The notes below the pieces were generated by a model. The model made no database searches. It was not told the origin of the DNA and worked only from the letters and a program-made list of their open reading frames with translations. A stretch of DNA of 64,000 nt, taken from an uncultured Clostridia bacterium (lineage in GTDB: Bacteria; Bacillota; Clostridia; Lachnospirales; Anaerotignaceae). The first letter of the stretch is position 1; the number at the start of each line of letters is the position of its first letter. The stretch is taken from the NCBI GenBank assembly GCA_937901125.1, contig CALCGT010000024.1, positions 1 through 64,000 on the forward strand. Direction: 5' to 3'. Shown in pieces: positions 25,701 to 33,785 of the stretch. The translations under genes were made by a program, and so were the position numbers.

Positions 25701-25818
25701 CTATTGGGACAGGATGGTGGGTATTATTTCTCATGTATCTGAATTAAAAGAGACGGTCGATAAAAAAATTATCGTAAAAAAAAGCAGTGCTGGCAGCACT
25801 GTGGAGATAAAAGCATAA
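22723..25818 (+). CDS. sbcC: Nuclease SbcCD subunit C (Rad50-type)
   Basis: A 1031-residue SMC-like ATPase. The N-terminal half-ATPase has GDTGAGKTTLFDGICFALFG, followed by two long Glu/Lys/Gln-rich coiled-coil arms flanking the zinc hook CPVCGSVHHP (~residue 520), and a C-terminal ATPase with signature SLSGGEAFKASLCLAL and Walker B AMFIDEGFGSLD. It holds DNA ends and gates SbcD nuclease activity. Length and order are standard. It shares a 4-bp overlap with sbcD and ends at a strong terminator. Confidence 0.97.
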   Translation: MKPLYLTISAFGPFAEKTEISFEKLGVQGLFLISGDTGAGKTTLFDGICFALFGEVSGSNRGIDSIRSDFALPGTKTYVDFLFSHRGKQYRVVRNPAYQRPKLRGEGMTTETADASLYQEEDGETATLVAGFTPVKNEIEKLLGVDAKQFKQICMIAQGEFLKLLYADSVERGSIFRKVFHTDLYADFQKQLKEEEKEKRITLEDSEKRLLQYLKEMAGEELEKSDLYQGEKLLSQQKEILKTMEETLRKADGELADMEKELHRLEREIAEGKETEQLFVREAAARENWLKQDALTEEKQAEGAHLRKQRLALDMVYPLQQAWDTAKTAYTNWEKTFAENMEKQKQAEEKLAELSLQKQALDAKKPMLEEKRNQFRKLTEEQERYQQKEALEQELQKLSEKKTTLEKELFRKKEQLTQQKEQLEEWQNALLELDKLTAEIRLQEQKVAQKEERIDVIGSLIEQKEDIGIKEAGLRRLAQKYFAAETKWKQAKEDADLAENLFLREQAGFLAEGLEEGMACPVCGSVHHPDKAKLTGTPPTEAEWKAKKDSLETASQKRQELSEQGKGEREKLNLMKETFLGECERIGIAAEELAAEKEVAEAALRLEKETLSNQHKAVASIEALRSKKEKLEANIAKTEKAVIELEESTTELTAVFRQKQGKFDILQEQLGDTTTTQLQERCAALQGELSEAEENESRLNGALQSYREEKERFVALKEQAERETAEAAKTAEAAEKKFLLALDENGFESQNEYKLTLTERSALEKAEEETRKFFLDLALLKQTAENLRQECEAKEKKNIAALEETKTKLSEEKENCKLVADEARANVAVLSNQLQNARKELAQREKAEKEFLPISELSKTANGELTGKDKIAFEQFVQGFYFQKILWAANLRLKDMTEGRYLLLHVQKAANKRSQAGLEVEVLDHYTGKSRSVRSLSGGEAFKASLCLALGLSDVIQAHAGGVRIDAMFIDEGFGSLDDHSREQAVEVLQKLSYWDRMVGIISHVSELKETVDKKIIVKKSSAGSTVEIKA

Positions 25819-25829
25819 GGAACAAAAGG

Positions 25830-25861
25830 AAAGCTCTGCACGATTTGTGCAGAGCTTTTTG
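25830..25861. terminator. Bidirectional terminator sbcC / yoaK
   Basis: AAAGCTCTGCAC pairs perfectly with GTGCAGAGCTTT around GATTT, with T runs, between converging genes. Confidence 0.92.
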
Positions 25862-25863
25862 CA

Positions 25864-26535
25864 TCAACTTTCATTTTGAATGGAGAGCAATCCGCAGACC
25901 AAGAGCAATAGGATATTGCAATAGACTGCAGCAAAATTGCCGCAATGCTTTGTCACCAAAGCACCGGTGCCGGCACCGAGAATGAAGAACAGGATTACGC
26001 CATAATACTTTATGCTTTTGTGCCGCAGATCCTTATCTTTACTTTGGGTATAGCGAAAGAACAGCTCTGTCCCGCTGCGGAGATTGCCAGTGCACATGGT
26101 GGTGGCATAGGGCATACCATGAACCTTACGGAAACTTTGCACCTGCATGGAACAGACGAAGGAAACAAGGGTATTGGCGATCAAATCGTTCGTACCCCCC
26201 AAAGGGAGCCATGCGACGATGAAAAGAATCAAAACTTCGAAAAGAAGAACGATCTGTCTCCAGTGTATTTTCGGCAGGGGCAGAACGATTTTTTTGATCC
26301 ATTCATCCACGAAGATCCCCAATACGAAAGCTGCAATGGGAATGAAGTAGGAGAGTGCCGGAATCCATTCTCCCTCCGCTAGATGTAGCCCGAACAGTAC
26401 GATATTGCCTGTCTGGGCATTAGCGAAAACGTGTCCCCTCGCCACATAGGTATAGGAATCCAGAAAGCCACCAACAATAGCCAGAAAGGCAGCGATGAGG
26501 AATGAATCGGACATTTGCCGCTTAGAATATATCAT
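25864..26535 (-). CDS. YoaK/DUF1275-family membrane protein
   Basis: A 223-residue protein with about six membrane segments. The diagnostic segment GGFLDSYTYVARGHVFANAQ-TGN near the start and the repeat-like SFRKVHGMPYATTMCTGNLR in the second half fit the DUF1275 (YoaK) family. The two related Thr-Gly-Asn motifs suggest an internally duplicated transporter fold; its substrate is unknown. AGAGG lies 9 nt before the ATG at 26535. It follows comM by 21 bp on the same strand, so the two are probably co-transcribed. Confidence 0.88.
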   Translation of the reverse strand: MIYSKRQMSDSFLIAAFLAIVGGFLDSYTYVARGHVFANAQTGNIVLFGLHLAEGEWIPALSYFIPIAAFVLGIFVDEWIKKIVLPLPKIHWRQIVLLFEVLILFIVAWLPLGGTNDLIANTLVSFVCSMQVQSFRKVHGMPYATTMCTGNLRSGTELFFRYTQSKDKDLRHKSIKYYGVILFFILGAGTGALVTKHCGNFAAVYCNILLLLVCGLLSIQNES

Positions 26536-26556
26536 GAAAAGTGCCTCTTTTCTTTA

Positions 26557-28092
26557 TTATAATAAGTATTTTCTGTCCAAAGAACGATACTGCAGCACTT
26601 CCAACAGATGCTTCAGGGAAATCTGCTCTTCTTCTGCCAGATCGGCTGCGGTGCGAGCCAGCTTCAGGATTTTGTGGTAAGCTCTGGCACTGAGCTTCAT
26701 CCGTTCAAAAGCAATGCGGAGCACTTCTTTATCTTTTGGCTGCAGAGGACAGTATTTTTCTACCTGGGCCGCATTCATCTGGGCATTGAAGAAGATGCTC
26801 TCGTTTTTGAAGCGTTCCAACTGAATTTTATGAGCGCGAACCACTCTTTCTTTGATCGCAGCGGAGGATTCCGCAGGGGTGGTACGTTCTAAGTCTTCAT
26901 AAGCCACAGGAGGCATTTCCACCATCAGATCGATACGATCCAGCAGAGGGCCGCTGATCTTTCGATGGTATTTCATAATTTCATTGGCGGAGCAATGGCA
27001 TTTCTCGCTGTTGCCCAGATAGCCGCAGGGACAGGGGTTCATGGCTGCCGTCAGCATAAAATCGGAAGGGAAGGTCAATGTACCGTTGACACGGGCAATG
27101 GTCACTTTCCCATCTTCCAAGGGCTGACGCATGACTTCCAGGGCATTCCTCTGAAATTCCGGCAGCTCATCCAAAAATAATACACCGTGGTGTGCCAGAG
27201 AGATTTCGCCGGGTCTTGGGATGCGTCCGCCGCCAGTCAGGGCAGAGGCAGAAATGGTATGGTGCGGAGAGCGGAAGGGTCTTGTTTTTACAAGGGCATT
27301 CTTTTCCTTCAGCAATCCTGCTACACTATAAATCTTTGTGATTTCGATACTTTCTTCAAAACTCAGATCGGGCAGGATTGTGGACAGACGTTTTGCCAGC
27401 ATGGTTTTGCCGGAGCCGGGAGGACCGATCAGCAGGATATTGTGCCCGCCTGCTGCAGCGATCTCCATGGCGCGTTTGGCGTTTTCCTGTCCTTTTACGT
27501 GGGAAAAATCCAGCTTTTCCAGTTCCTCGTCATTCTGAGAAAGCAGCATATCGTTTGTTTTTTGAAATGGATCGATCTGCTTTCTGCCGGAAAGATGGTT
27601 CACCACCTCCTGTATGGTCCGAACAGGATAAACGGTCATCCCTTCCACCAGAGCCGCTTCAGGAGCATTTTCTGCAGGTACATAACATTTCTGAACGCCT
27701 CTGCGATAGGCATCATACATCATGGGCAGGACACCATTGACAGGACGGACAGAACCATCCAGAGAAAGCTCTCCGGTGATAATGGCATCTTCCGTCTGAT
27801 CAGAAGAAAACAGATTGCAGGCAGCTAAAATTCCCAAAGCGATGGGCAGGTCGAAGGAAGCACCTTCCTTTTTTGTATCGGCTGGAGCGAGATTTACAGT
27901 GATCCTTTTTACAGGAAAAGAAAGATTGGAATTGCGGATGGCGGTTCGCACCCTTTCCCGGGATTCCTTGACAGCAGAATCAGGCAGACCAACGATATCA
28001 AAAGCAGGCAGACCATTGCTTAGGTCTACCTCAACATCTACAGGATAGCTGTTGATGCCCAGGAGGGCGGCAGATTTTATGATGGAAAGCAT
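26557..28092 (-). CDS. comM: YifB/ComM-type AAA+ ATPase (Mg-chelatase-like)
   Basis: A 511-residue protein of the YifB family. It has an N-terminal Lon-protease-like domain (YPVDVEVDLSNGLPAFDIVG), an AAA+ core with Walker A IGPPGSGKTMLAKRL, Walker B LFLDELPEF and the cysteine motif NPCPCGYLG...CHCS, then a C-terminal helical domain. ComM is a hexameric branch-migration helicase that extends heteroduplex during natural transformation. It is divergent from dprA, another transformation-linked gene, with a 199-bp shared promoter region. Confidence 0.93.
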   Translation of the reverse strand: MLSIIKSAALLGINSYPVDVEVDLSNGLPAFDIVGLPDSAVKESRERVRTAIRNSNLSFPVKRITVNLAPADTKKEGASFDLPIALGILAACNLFSSDQTEDAIITGELSLDGSVRPVNGVLPMMYDAYRRGVQKCYVPAENAPEAALVEGMTVYPVRTIQEVVNHLSGRKQIDPFQKTNDMLLSQNDEELEKLDFSHVKGQENAKRAMEIAAAGGHNILLIGPPGSGKTMLAKRLSTILPDLSFEESIEITKIYSVAGLLKEKNALVKTRPFRSPHHTISASALTGGGRIPRPGEISLAHHGVLFLDELPEFQRNALEVMRQPLEDGKVTIARVNGTLTFPSDFMLTAAMNPCPCGYLGNSEKCHCSANEIMKYHRKISGPLLDRIDLMVEMPPVAYEDLERTTPAESSAAIKERVVRAHKIQLERFKNESIFFNAQMNAAQVEKYCPLQPKDKEVLRIAFERMKLSARAYHKILKLARTAADLAEEEQISLKHLLEVLQYRSLDRKYLL

Positions 28093-28125
28093 TTTTTCAG
28101 CCTCTTTTCTCTAAAATTTGTTTTT

Positions 28126-28154
28126 ATCATATCAACTTTTACTAAAAAGTGCAA
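28126..28154 (-). promoter_or_regulatory. comM promoter
   Basis: On the minus strand, TTGCAC (28149-28154), a 17-bp spacer and TATGAT (28126-28131). Confidence 0.5.
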
Positions 28155-28225
28155 TCAGATGTCAAAATTCCTACTATATAATAAATTATTTTTGCTGAAA
28201 TTTTAAGGTTCAAAAAAATTTGGTA

Positions 28226-28254
28226 TTGAATTTTAATCCGAAAGGATTTATAGT
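28226..28254 (+). promoter_or_regulatory. dprA promoter with palindromic spacer
   Basis: TTGAAT (28226-28231), a 17-bp spacer and TATAGT (28249-28254). The spacer contains the dyad AATCC-GAAA-GGATT (28235-28248), a possible operator. Confidence 0.5.
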
Positions 28255-28291
28255 AAAGGGCGTAACTCAGAAAAGGGGAAGGAGTGTTCGT

Positions 28292-29380
28292 ATGGAAGAA
28301 TATTATCTGATGTGGTTGTCCCGTGTAGATGGAATTGGCTTTAAACGGGCGAACCAACTCTTGGAACACTTCGGTAGTGCAGAAGCCATCTGGTATGCAG
28401 AACCTGCACAGATCAGACAGGTTCTTCCTGATAAGATGGGAGAAGTACTCCTCACATCCAGAAATGAAGAACAGTTGAATGAGTGGATCATTGAACTGGA
28501 GGAGAAGCAGATCGATTTCTATTCCTATTGGCATCCCCGTTACCCGAAACTGTTGAAGGAGATCTATCATCCACCCTTGGGCATCTATGTGCGGGGGAAT
28601 CTGCCTGATGATGAGATTGATACCGTTGCCATTATTGGTGCAAGGAAATGTTCCCGCTATGGGGCAACGGTGGCCTATGAAATTGCAAAGGATCTGGGTA
28701 AGACCAATGTTATCGTTGTCAGCGGTATGGCCCGTGGGATCGATAGCGAAGGGCATAAAGGTATTTTGGACGGCGGCGGCAAAACCATTGCAGTTTTGGG
28801 CTGTGGTGTGGATATCTGCTATCCGCCTGAGAATCAGGAATTGATGGAGCGTATCATAGAAAACGGCTGCGTCCTTTCCGAATATCCACCGGGTATGCCG
28901 GCAGTTCCGGGCAATTTTCCCGCCAGAAACCGTATCATTGCTGGGCTAAGCAAAATGGTGGTCGTCGTGGAAGCGGGAAAGAAAAGCGGCACACTTATTA
29001 CGGCGGATATGGCACTGGAATGCGGCAGAGATGTCTATGTGGTTCCGGGAAATGTCACCAGTGCGCTGAGTTATGGCACCAATGCCCTCATCAAGCAGGG
29101 CTGTCCCATCATCACAGAGGGGAAAGATATCCTGATTTCTTTAGGGATCGTTTATAAAAAAGAAGAAAAAGAAAAGTTTAAAAGCAAAATTGCGGATAAT
29201 ATTTCCGCAGAGGAGAAAGAGGTTTACGACCTGATCGAAGGGGAAACGTCCATTTCGGCGGAAGCCCTTTGCAGAAAGCTGCAGAAAGAGATCCAGGAAG
29301 TGCAATATATCTTATCTCTGCTGGAACTGTCCGGGTATATCGTAAAGATCCCCCAGGCAGGCTATGTCAGAGCAAGTTAA
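28292..29380 (+). CDS. dprA: DNA-processing protein DprA/Smf
   Basis: A 362-residue protein with an N-terminal SAM/HhH-like region (SRVDGIGFKRANQLLEHFG), the central Rossmann-like domain that loads RecA onto single-stranded DNA (IIGARKCSRYGATVAYEIAK, VVSGMARGIDSEGHKG and SGTLITADMALECGRDVYVV) and a C-terminal winged-helix domain. The frame is open from 28220, but GGGGAAGGAG directs the ATG at 28292. The stop lies 14 bp before the topA start, so dprA-topA is an operon, as in many Firmicutes. Confidence 0.96.
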   Translation: MEEYYLMWLSRVDGIGFKRANQLLEHFGSAEAIWYAEPAQIRQVLPDKMGEVLLTSRNEEQLNEWIIELEEKQIDFYSYWHPRYPKLLKEIYHPPLGIYVRGNLPDDEIDTVAIIGARKCSRYGATVAYEIAKDLGKTNVIVVSGMARGIDSEGHKGILDGGGKTIAVLGCGVDICYPPENQELMERIIENGCVLSEYPPGMPAVPGNFPARNRIIAGLSKMVVVVEAGKKSGTLITADMALECGRDVYVVPGNVTSALSYGTNALIKQGCPIITEGKDILISLGIVYKKEEKEKFKSKIADNISAEEKEVYDLIEGETSISAEALCRKLQKEIQEVQYILSLLELSGYIVKIPQAGYVRAS

Positions 29381-29396
29381 AATAGAGGTGATCAGT

Positions 29397-31559
29397 TTGG
29401 CAAAAACAGCCACAACAGAAAAAAAGAAAACAACAGAAAAGAAACCCGCGGCGAAAAAAGCTGCGAAAACAGGGAAGAAATATCTTGTGATCGTAGAATC
29501 TCCCGCAAAAGCCGCCACCATCGGCAAATTTTTAGGAAGCAATTACAAGATCGAAGCTTCCATGGGGCATGTCCGCGATATGCCAAAAAGTCAGATGGGC
29601 ATTGATTTTGACAATGATTTCGAACCCAAATATATCACCATTCGCGGAAAGGGGGAGCTTTTGAGCAAGCTGCGCAAGGATGCAAAGGCTGCTGATAAAG
29701 TATATCTGGCAACTGACCCGGACCGTGAAGGGGAAGCCATCAGCTGGCATCTGCTTCACGCCCTCAACCTCGGCGATGAAAAACCCATCAACCGTATCAC
29801 ATTTAACGAAATTACGAAAACAGCAGTCAAAAAATCCATTACTGAAGCCAGAGACATCGACATGGATCTGGTAGATGCCCAGCAGGCACGTCGTGTTCTG
29901 GATAGAGTGGTAGGCTATACCATCAGTGATCTGCTTTGGAAAAAGGTAAAAAAAGGCCTTAGCGGCGGCCGTGTGCAGTCTGTTGCCCTTCGTTTGATTT
30001 GCGATAGAGAGGACGAGATCAGAGATTTTATTCCCGAAGAATACTGGTCATTGGGTGCAAAGCTGAAGGATGCGGACGGCAAAGGGTTCGAAGCAAAATT
30101 CTACGGCAAGGGCGATGAAAAAATGGAGCTTGCCAATGAAGCAGAGACAAACGAAGTGTTGGCTGGTCTGGAAGGCAAGGATTTCGAAATTACAGAAGTA
30201 AAAACCGGCGGCAGACAGAAAAAGCCCGTTGCACCTTTTACCACAAGTACCATGCAGCAGGAAGCCAGCAAGCACCTAAACATGGCGACCCAGAAAACCA
30301 TGATGATTGCCCAACAGCTGTATGAAGGTGTCAATGTCAAAGGGGAAGGTACCGTGGGTCTGGTTTCCTATATCCGTACCGACTCCTTCCGTATCTCTGA
30401 TGAAGCATACGAAGCAGCAGTGGCTTTCATCAAAGAAGCTTACGGGGATGCATTCGTAAATCCTGAACGGATCGTATATAAATCCAAGGGGAAAACTCAG
30501 GATGCCCACGAAGCCATCCGCCCTACAAATGTAAACAGAACCCCTGACAGTATCAAGGATTCTTTGTCCAAGGACCAGTACCGTCTGTATAAGCTGATTT
30601 GGGAACGCTTTGTTGCCAGCCAGATGAGCCCTGCCCTGTATGATACCCTTTCTGTTAAACTGACGGCAGGGGATTATAGCTTCCGTGCCTCCGGTTCCAG
30701 ACTGCGCTTTGCAGGTTTCCTGGAGGTTTATAACAAAGGGGAGGAAGAGGATGAAAAAGTCATCCCCAAACTGTCTGAGGGCGACAAGCTGCAGGCAGAG
30801 AAATTGCTGCCCGAACAGCATTTTACACAGCCCCCTGCACGCTATACCGATGCTTCCCTCATCAAAACACTGGAAGAAATCGGCGTCGGCAGACCATCCA
30901 CCTATGCACCTACCCTGACGACGATCCAGGCCCGCCATTATGTGACAAAAGAAGCGAAGAATCTTTTCCCCACAGAATTGGGCGAATTGGTGGATGATAT
31001 CATGAAGGGCTATTTCCCTGATATCGTAGATATCGACTTTACTGCCCATATGGAGGAACGTCTGGATGACGTAGAAATGGGCAAGGAAGAATGGAAGCAG
31101 ATTATCCGTGATTTCTATCCCGACTTCAAGGAAAGCGTAGAAAATGCTGCGGAAAAGCTGGAAAAAATCGAGATCAAGGATGAGGAAAGCGACGTCATCT
31201 GCGAAAAGTGCGGCAGAAACATGGTCATCAAATACGGCAGATACGGCAAATTCCTGGCGTGTCCCGGTTTCCCTGAATGTCAGAATGCCAAGCCTTATTT
31301 TGAAGAAGCAGGGGTAAATTGTCCCGAATGCGGCGGCAAAGTCCTCATCAAGAAAACCAAAAAAGGTCGTGTATATTACGGTTGTGAACATAACCCTGAC
31401 GAATGCAGCTTCATGAGTTGGAACAAGCCCACCGGCGAAAAGTGTCCCAGATGCGGCGCTTTCCTGGAAGAAAAGGGAAGGAAGAATCCTAAGATCGTAT
31501 GTTCCAATGAAAAATGCGGCTTTGTACAGGAAAAACCTGCGGAAGAAGATGCAGAGTGA
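29397..31559 (+). CDS. topA: DNA topoisomerase I
   Basis: A 720-residue type IA topoisomerase that relaxes negative supercoils. The Lys/Ala-rich N-terminus is followed by the Toprim motif YLVIVESPAKAATIGKFLG with DPDREGEAISWHL, the active-site tyrosine in SYIRTDSFRIS, and three C-terminal zinc ribbons (CEKCGRNMVIKYGRYGKFLACP, CPECGGKVLIKKTKKG and CPRCGAFLEEKG). An in-frame ATG at 29364 lies inside dprA. AGAGGTGA (29384-29391) points instead to the TTG at 29397, giving the usual basic start (M)AKTATTEKKK. Confidence 0.96.
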   Translation: MAKTATTEKKKTTEKKPAAKKAAKTGKKYLVIVESPAKAATIGKFLGSNYKIEASMGHVRDMPKSQMGIDFDNDFEPKYITIRGKGELLSKLRKDAKAADKVYLATDPDREGEAISWHLLHALNLGDEKPINRITFNEITKTAVKKSITEARDIDMDLVDAQQARRVLDRVVGYTISDLLWKKVKKGLSGGRVQSVALRLICDREDEIRDFIPEEYWSLGAKLKDADGKGFEAKFYGKGDEKMELANEAETNEVLAGLEGKDFEITEVKTGGRQKKPVAPFTTSTMQQEASKHLNMATQKTMMIAQQLYEGVNVKGEGTVGLVSYIRTDSFRISDEAYEAAVAFIKEAYGDAFVNPERIVYKSKGKTQDAHEAIRPTNVNRTPDSIKDSLSKDQYRLYKLIWERFVASQMSPALYDTLSVKLTAGDYSFRASGSRLRFAGFLEVYNKGEEEDEKVIPKLSEGDKLQAEKLLPEQHFTQPPARYTDASLIKTLEEIGVGRPSTYAPTLTTIQARHYVTKEAKNLFPTELGELVDDIMKGYFPDIVDIDFTAHMEERLDDVEMGKEEWKQIIRDFYPDFKESVENAAEKLEKIEIKDEESDVICEKCGRNMVIKYGRYGKFLACPGFPECQNAKPYFEEAGVNCPECGGKVLIKKTKKGRVYYGCEHNPDECSFMSWNKPTGEKCPRCGAFLEEKGRKNPKIVCSNEKCGFVQEKPAEEDAE

Positions 31560-31573
31560 TTTAAAATGAAAAG

Positions 31574-31629
31574 AACAACTATTTTTTCTCAAAGTTTTTC
31601 AAAAAACAGAGAAAAATTAGTTGTTTTTT
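31574..31629 (+). terminator. Intrinsic terminator of topA
   Basis: AACAACTATTTTTTCTC pairs with GAGAAAAATTAGTTGTT (one mismatch), then a T run. The rpsB -35 box overlaps its 3' arm. Confidence 0.8.
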
Positions 31630-31649
31630 GGTTTTAACTGTGCTATAAT
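31621..31649 (+). promoter_or_regulatory. rpsB promoter
   Basis: TTGTTT (31621-31626), a 17-bp spacer and TATAAT (31644-31649), giving a leader of about 100 nt. Confidence 0.7.
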
Positions 31650-31690
31650 TCCATAGGTAACTTTTAGTACACACGTATCCCGAGAGAGAG

Positions 31691-31753
31691 GATTGGTGCT
31701 GACAAGGGTCAGTTATCCTGCTGAAAGGATGCGGAGGATGAACCAATAGGAGG
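31691..31753 (+). promoter_or_regulatory. Structured rpsB (S2) mRNA leader
   Basis: ATTGGT (31692-31697) pairs with ACCAAT (31742-31747) to close a junction holding two hairpins: CTGAC-AAGG-GTCAG (31699-31712) and ATCCT-GCTGAA-AGGAT (31715-31730). A second AGGAT at 31735-31739 could compete for the same ATCCT. The closing helix abuts the ribosome site AGGAGG (31748-31753). This fits a ribosomal-protein leader that S2 itself might bind; the binding is inference. Confidence 0.6.
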
Positions 31754-31759
31754 TGCGCT

Positions 31760-32476
31760 ATGAGCGTAATTTCAATGAAACAGTTATTAGAAGCTGGTGT
31801 ACACTTTGGTCACCAGACAAGAAGATGGAACCCTAAAATGGCTGAATACATCTTCGCAGAAAGAAACGGCATCTACATCATTGACCTGCAGAAAACAGTA
31901 AAAAAGGTTGATGAAGCTTACGCAGCAATCTGCAACTGCATCGCAGAAGGCGGCGAAATCCTGTTCGTTGGTACAAAGAAACAGGCACAGGAATGCATCC
32001 GTGAAGAAGCTGAAAGATGCGGCATGTACTACGTTAACCAGAGATGGCTGGGTGGTATGCTGACAAACTTCGCAACAATTAAAACAAGAATCGCTAGACT
32101 GAAAGAACTGGAAAAAATGCAGGAAGATGGTACATTTGATGTACTGCCCAAAAAAGAAGTTGCAAAACTGATGCACGAAATGGAAAAACTGCAGAAAAAC
32201 GTTGGCGGTATCAAGGAAATGAAAAAAGTTCCCGATATGATGTTCATCGTTGACACAAGAAAAGAAAGAATCGCTGTTCAGGAAGCTCATACACTGGGTA
32301 TCCCTACAGTAGCTATCGTAGATACAAACTGCGATCCCGATGAAATCGATTACGTAATCCCCGGTAACGATGACGCTATCCGTGCGGTAAAACTGATCGC
32401 TTCCAAAGTAGCTGATGCTGTTCTGGAATCCAAACAGGGTGAACAGGAAACAGCTGAAACAGTAGAAGCTGAATAA
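31760..32476 (+). CDS. rpsB: 30S ribosomal protein S2
   Basis: A 238-residue ribosomal protein. It starts [20 protein letters not shown] followed by [12 protein letters not shown], the S2 signature, and has [14 protein letters not shown] and [17 protein letters not shown]. Its short acidic Gln/Glu-rich tail is typical of clostridia. It starts the conserved translation/envelope cluster and pairs with tsf. Expression is probably controlled at the structured leader just upstream. Confidence 0.99.
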   Translation: MSVISMKQLLEAGVHFGHQTRRWNPKMAEYIFAERNGIYIIDLQKTVKKVDEAYAAICNCIAEGGEILFVGTKKQAQECIREEAERCGMYYVNQRWLGGMLTNFATIKTRIARLKELEKMQEDGTFDVLPKKEVAKLMHEMEKLQKNVGGIKEMKKVPDMMFIVDTRKERIAVQEAHTLGIPTVAIVDTNCDPDEIDYVIPGNDDAIRAVKLIASKVADAVLESKQGEQETAETVEAE

Positions 32477-32496
32477 TTTTAAAAAGGCATTTGCCC

Positions 32497-32536
32497 GAGC
32501 TTCAGCCTAAAACGGGCTGAAGCTCTTTCTTTTTTG
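32497..32536 (+). terminator. Terminator between rpsB and tsf
   Basis: GAGCTTCAGCC pairs perfectly with GGCTGAAGCTC around a 7-nt loop and is followed by an interrupted T run. No clear promoter lies between it and tsf, so it may be a partial terminator setting the S2:EF-Ts ratio. Confidence 0.85.
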
Positions 32537-32571
32537 AATAAAGCCCCAAAACTGATTTGCGGAGAAAATAT

Positions 32572-32627
32572 CACAGTCCGAAGGATTGTGAACCCGTAAG
32601 GGCAATTGGAGTAAGGTGAAGCCTTAC
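32572..32627 (+). promoter_or_regulatory. Three-hairpin tsf leader
   Basis: CACAGTCC-GAA-GGATTGTG (32572-32590), CCC-GTAA-GGG (around 32593-32602) and GTAAGG-TGAAG-CCTTAC (32611-32627) are stacked between the rpsB terminator and the tsf ribosome site. No U run follows. Confidence 0.5.
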
Positions 32628-32670
32628 GAATACTATTTCATAAAACAACTGAAATATGGAGGGAAAAAAC

Positions 32671-33603
32671 ATGGCTATTACAGCAGCAATGGTAAAAGAA
32701 CTGAGAGAAATGACAGGCGCAGGCATGATGGACTGCAAAAAGGCTCTGACAGAAGCTGACGGCAACATGGAAAAAGCAGTAGAACTGCTGAGAGAAAAAG
32801 GTCTGGCTGCATCTGCTAAAAAAGCTGGTCGTATCGCTTCCGAAGGTATGGTTGAAGTATTCCTGAGCGATGACAACAAAGTTGGTGCTATCGTAGAAGT
32901 TAACTCCGAAACAGACTTCGTTGCAAAGAACCAGGTATTCAGAGATTATGTTGCAGCAGTTGCAAAACAGGCGTCTGAAACAACAGCAGCAGATATGGAT
33001 GCTTTCTTCGAAGAAAAATGGGCTCTGGATTCTCAGTTCACAGTAAGAGAAGCTTTGTCTCAGCAGGTAGCTGTTATCGGCGAAAACCTGAACATCAGAC
33101 GTTTCGAAAAATATGAAAAAGCACAGGCTGGCAAACTGGTTTCCTACATCCACGGCGGCGGCAGAATCGGTGTTCTGATCGAACTGGCTTGCGAAAACGA
33201 AGCAGATGAACTGGTTGAACTGGGTAAAAACATTGCTATGCAGATTGCAGCTCTGAACCCTAAATTCATCGCAGAAAAAGATGTTCCCGCTGACTTCATC
33301 GCAAAAGAAACAGAAATTCTGACAGTACAGGCTAAGAACGATCCTAAAAATGCTAAGAAACCCGACAACATCATCGCTAAGATGATTGAAGGCAGACTGA
33401 AAAAAGAACTGAAAGAATTCTGTCTGGTTGAACAGCCCTACGTAAAAGACACAGATATGTCCGTAAAACAGTACATTGATTCTGTAGCGAAAGTAGTTGG
33501 CGCCCCCATCGAAATCACAAGATATGTTCGTTTCGAAACAGGCGAAGGCATGGAAAAGAAAGAAGAAAACTTTGCTGATGAAGTTGCAAAAGCAATGAAC
33601 TAA
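32671..33603 (+). CDS. tsf: Elongation factor Ts
   Basis: A 310-residue guanine-nucleotide exchange factor for EF-Tu. The N-terminal UBA-like domain is followed by the exchange motif TGAGMMDCKKAL, then EVNSETDFVAKN and the dimerisation/core subdomains. An ATG at 32656 overlaps the GGAGGG ribosome site; the ATG at 32671 (MAITAAMVKELRE) is the family start. It forms the standard pair with rpsB, separated here by a terminator and a structured leader. Confidence 0.98.
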   Translation: MAITAAMVKELREMTGAGMMDCKKALTEADGNMEKAVELLREKGLAASAKKAGRIASEGMVEVFLSDDNKVGAIVEVNSETDFVAKNQVFRDYVAAVAKQASETTAADMDAFFEEKWALDSQFTVREALSQQVAVIGENLNIRRFEKYEKAQAGKLVSYIHGGGRIGVLIELACENEADELVELGKNIAMQIAALNPKFIAEKDVPADFIAKETEILTVQAKNDPKNAKKPDNIIAKMIEGRLKKELKEFCLVEQPYVKDTDMSVKQYIDSVAKVVGAPIEITRYVRFETGEGMEKKEENFADEVAKAMN

Positions 33604-33631
33604 TCAGCAATCTGATACGTTTTAAAAAATG

Positions 33632-33689
33632 AAAAGGAAACGCTTATGAGCAGTGCGGCAAAGCCGACACCCCAAGCGTTTCCTTTTTT
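33632..33689 (+). terminator. Intrinsic terminator of tsf
   Basis: AAAAGGAAACGCTT pairs with AAGCGTTTCCTTTT around a loop that holds a small inner stem CGGC-AAA-GCCG, followed by T. Confidence 0.85.
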
Positions 33690-33785
33690 ACAGGACTTTT
33701 TCCATACATTTGAGTCGGAAGAGAAAATAAGGTGGAAATTTTTTGTGATTTGTGTTACATTAGAATGGTAAGGAGGCTGTGAAAA

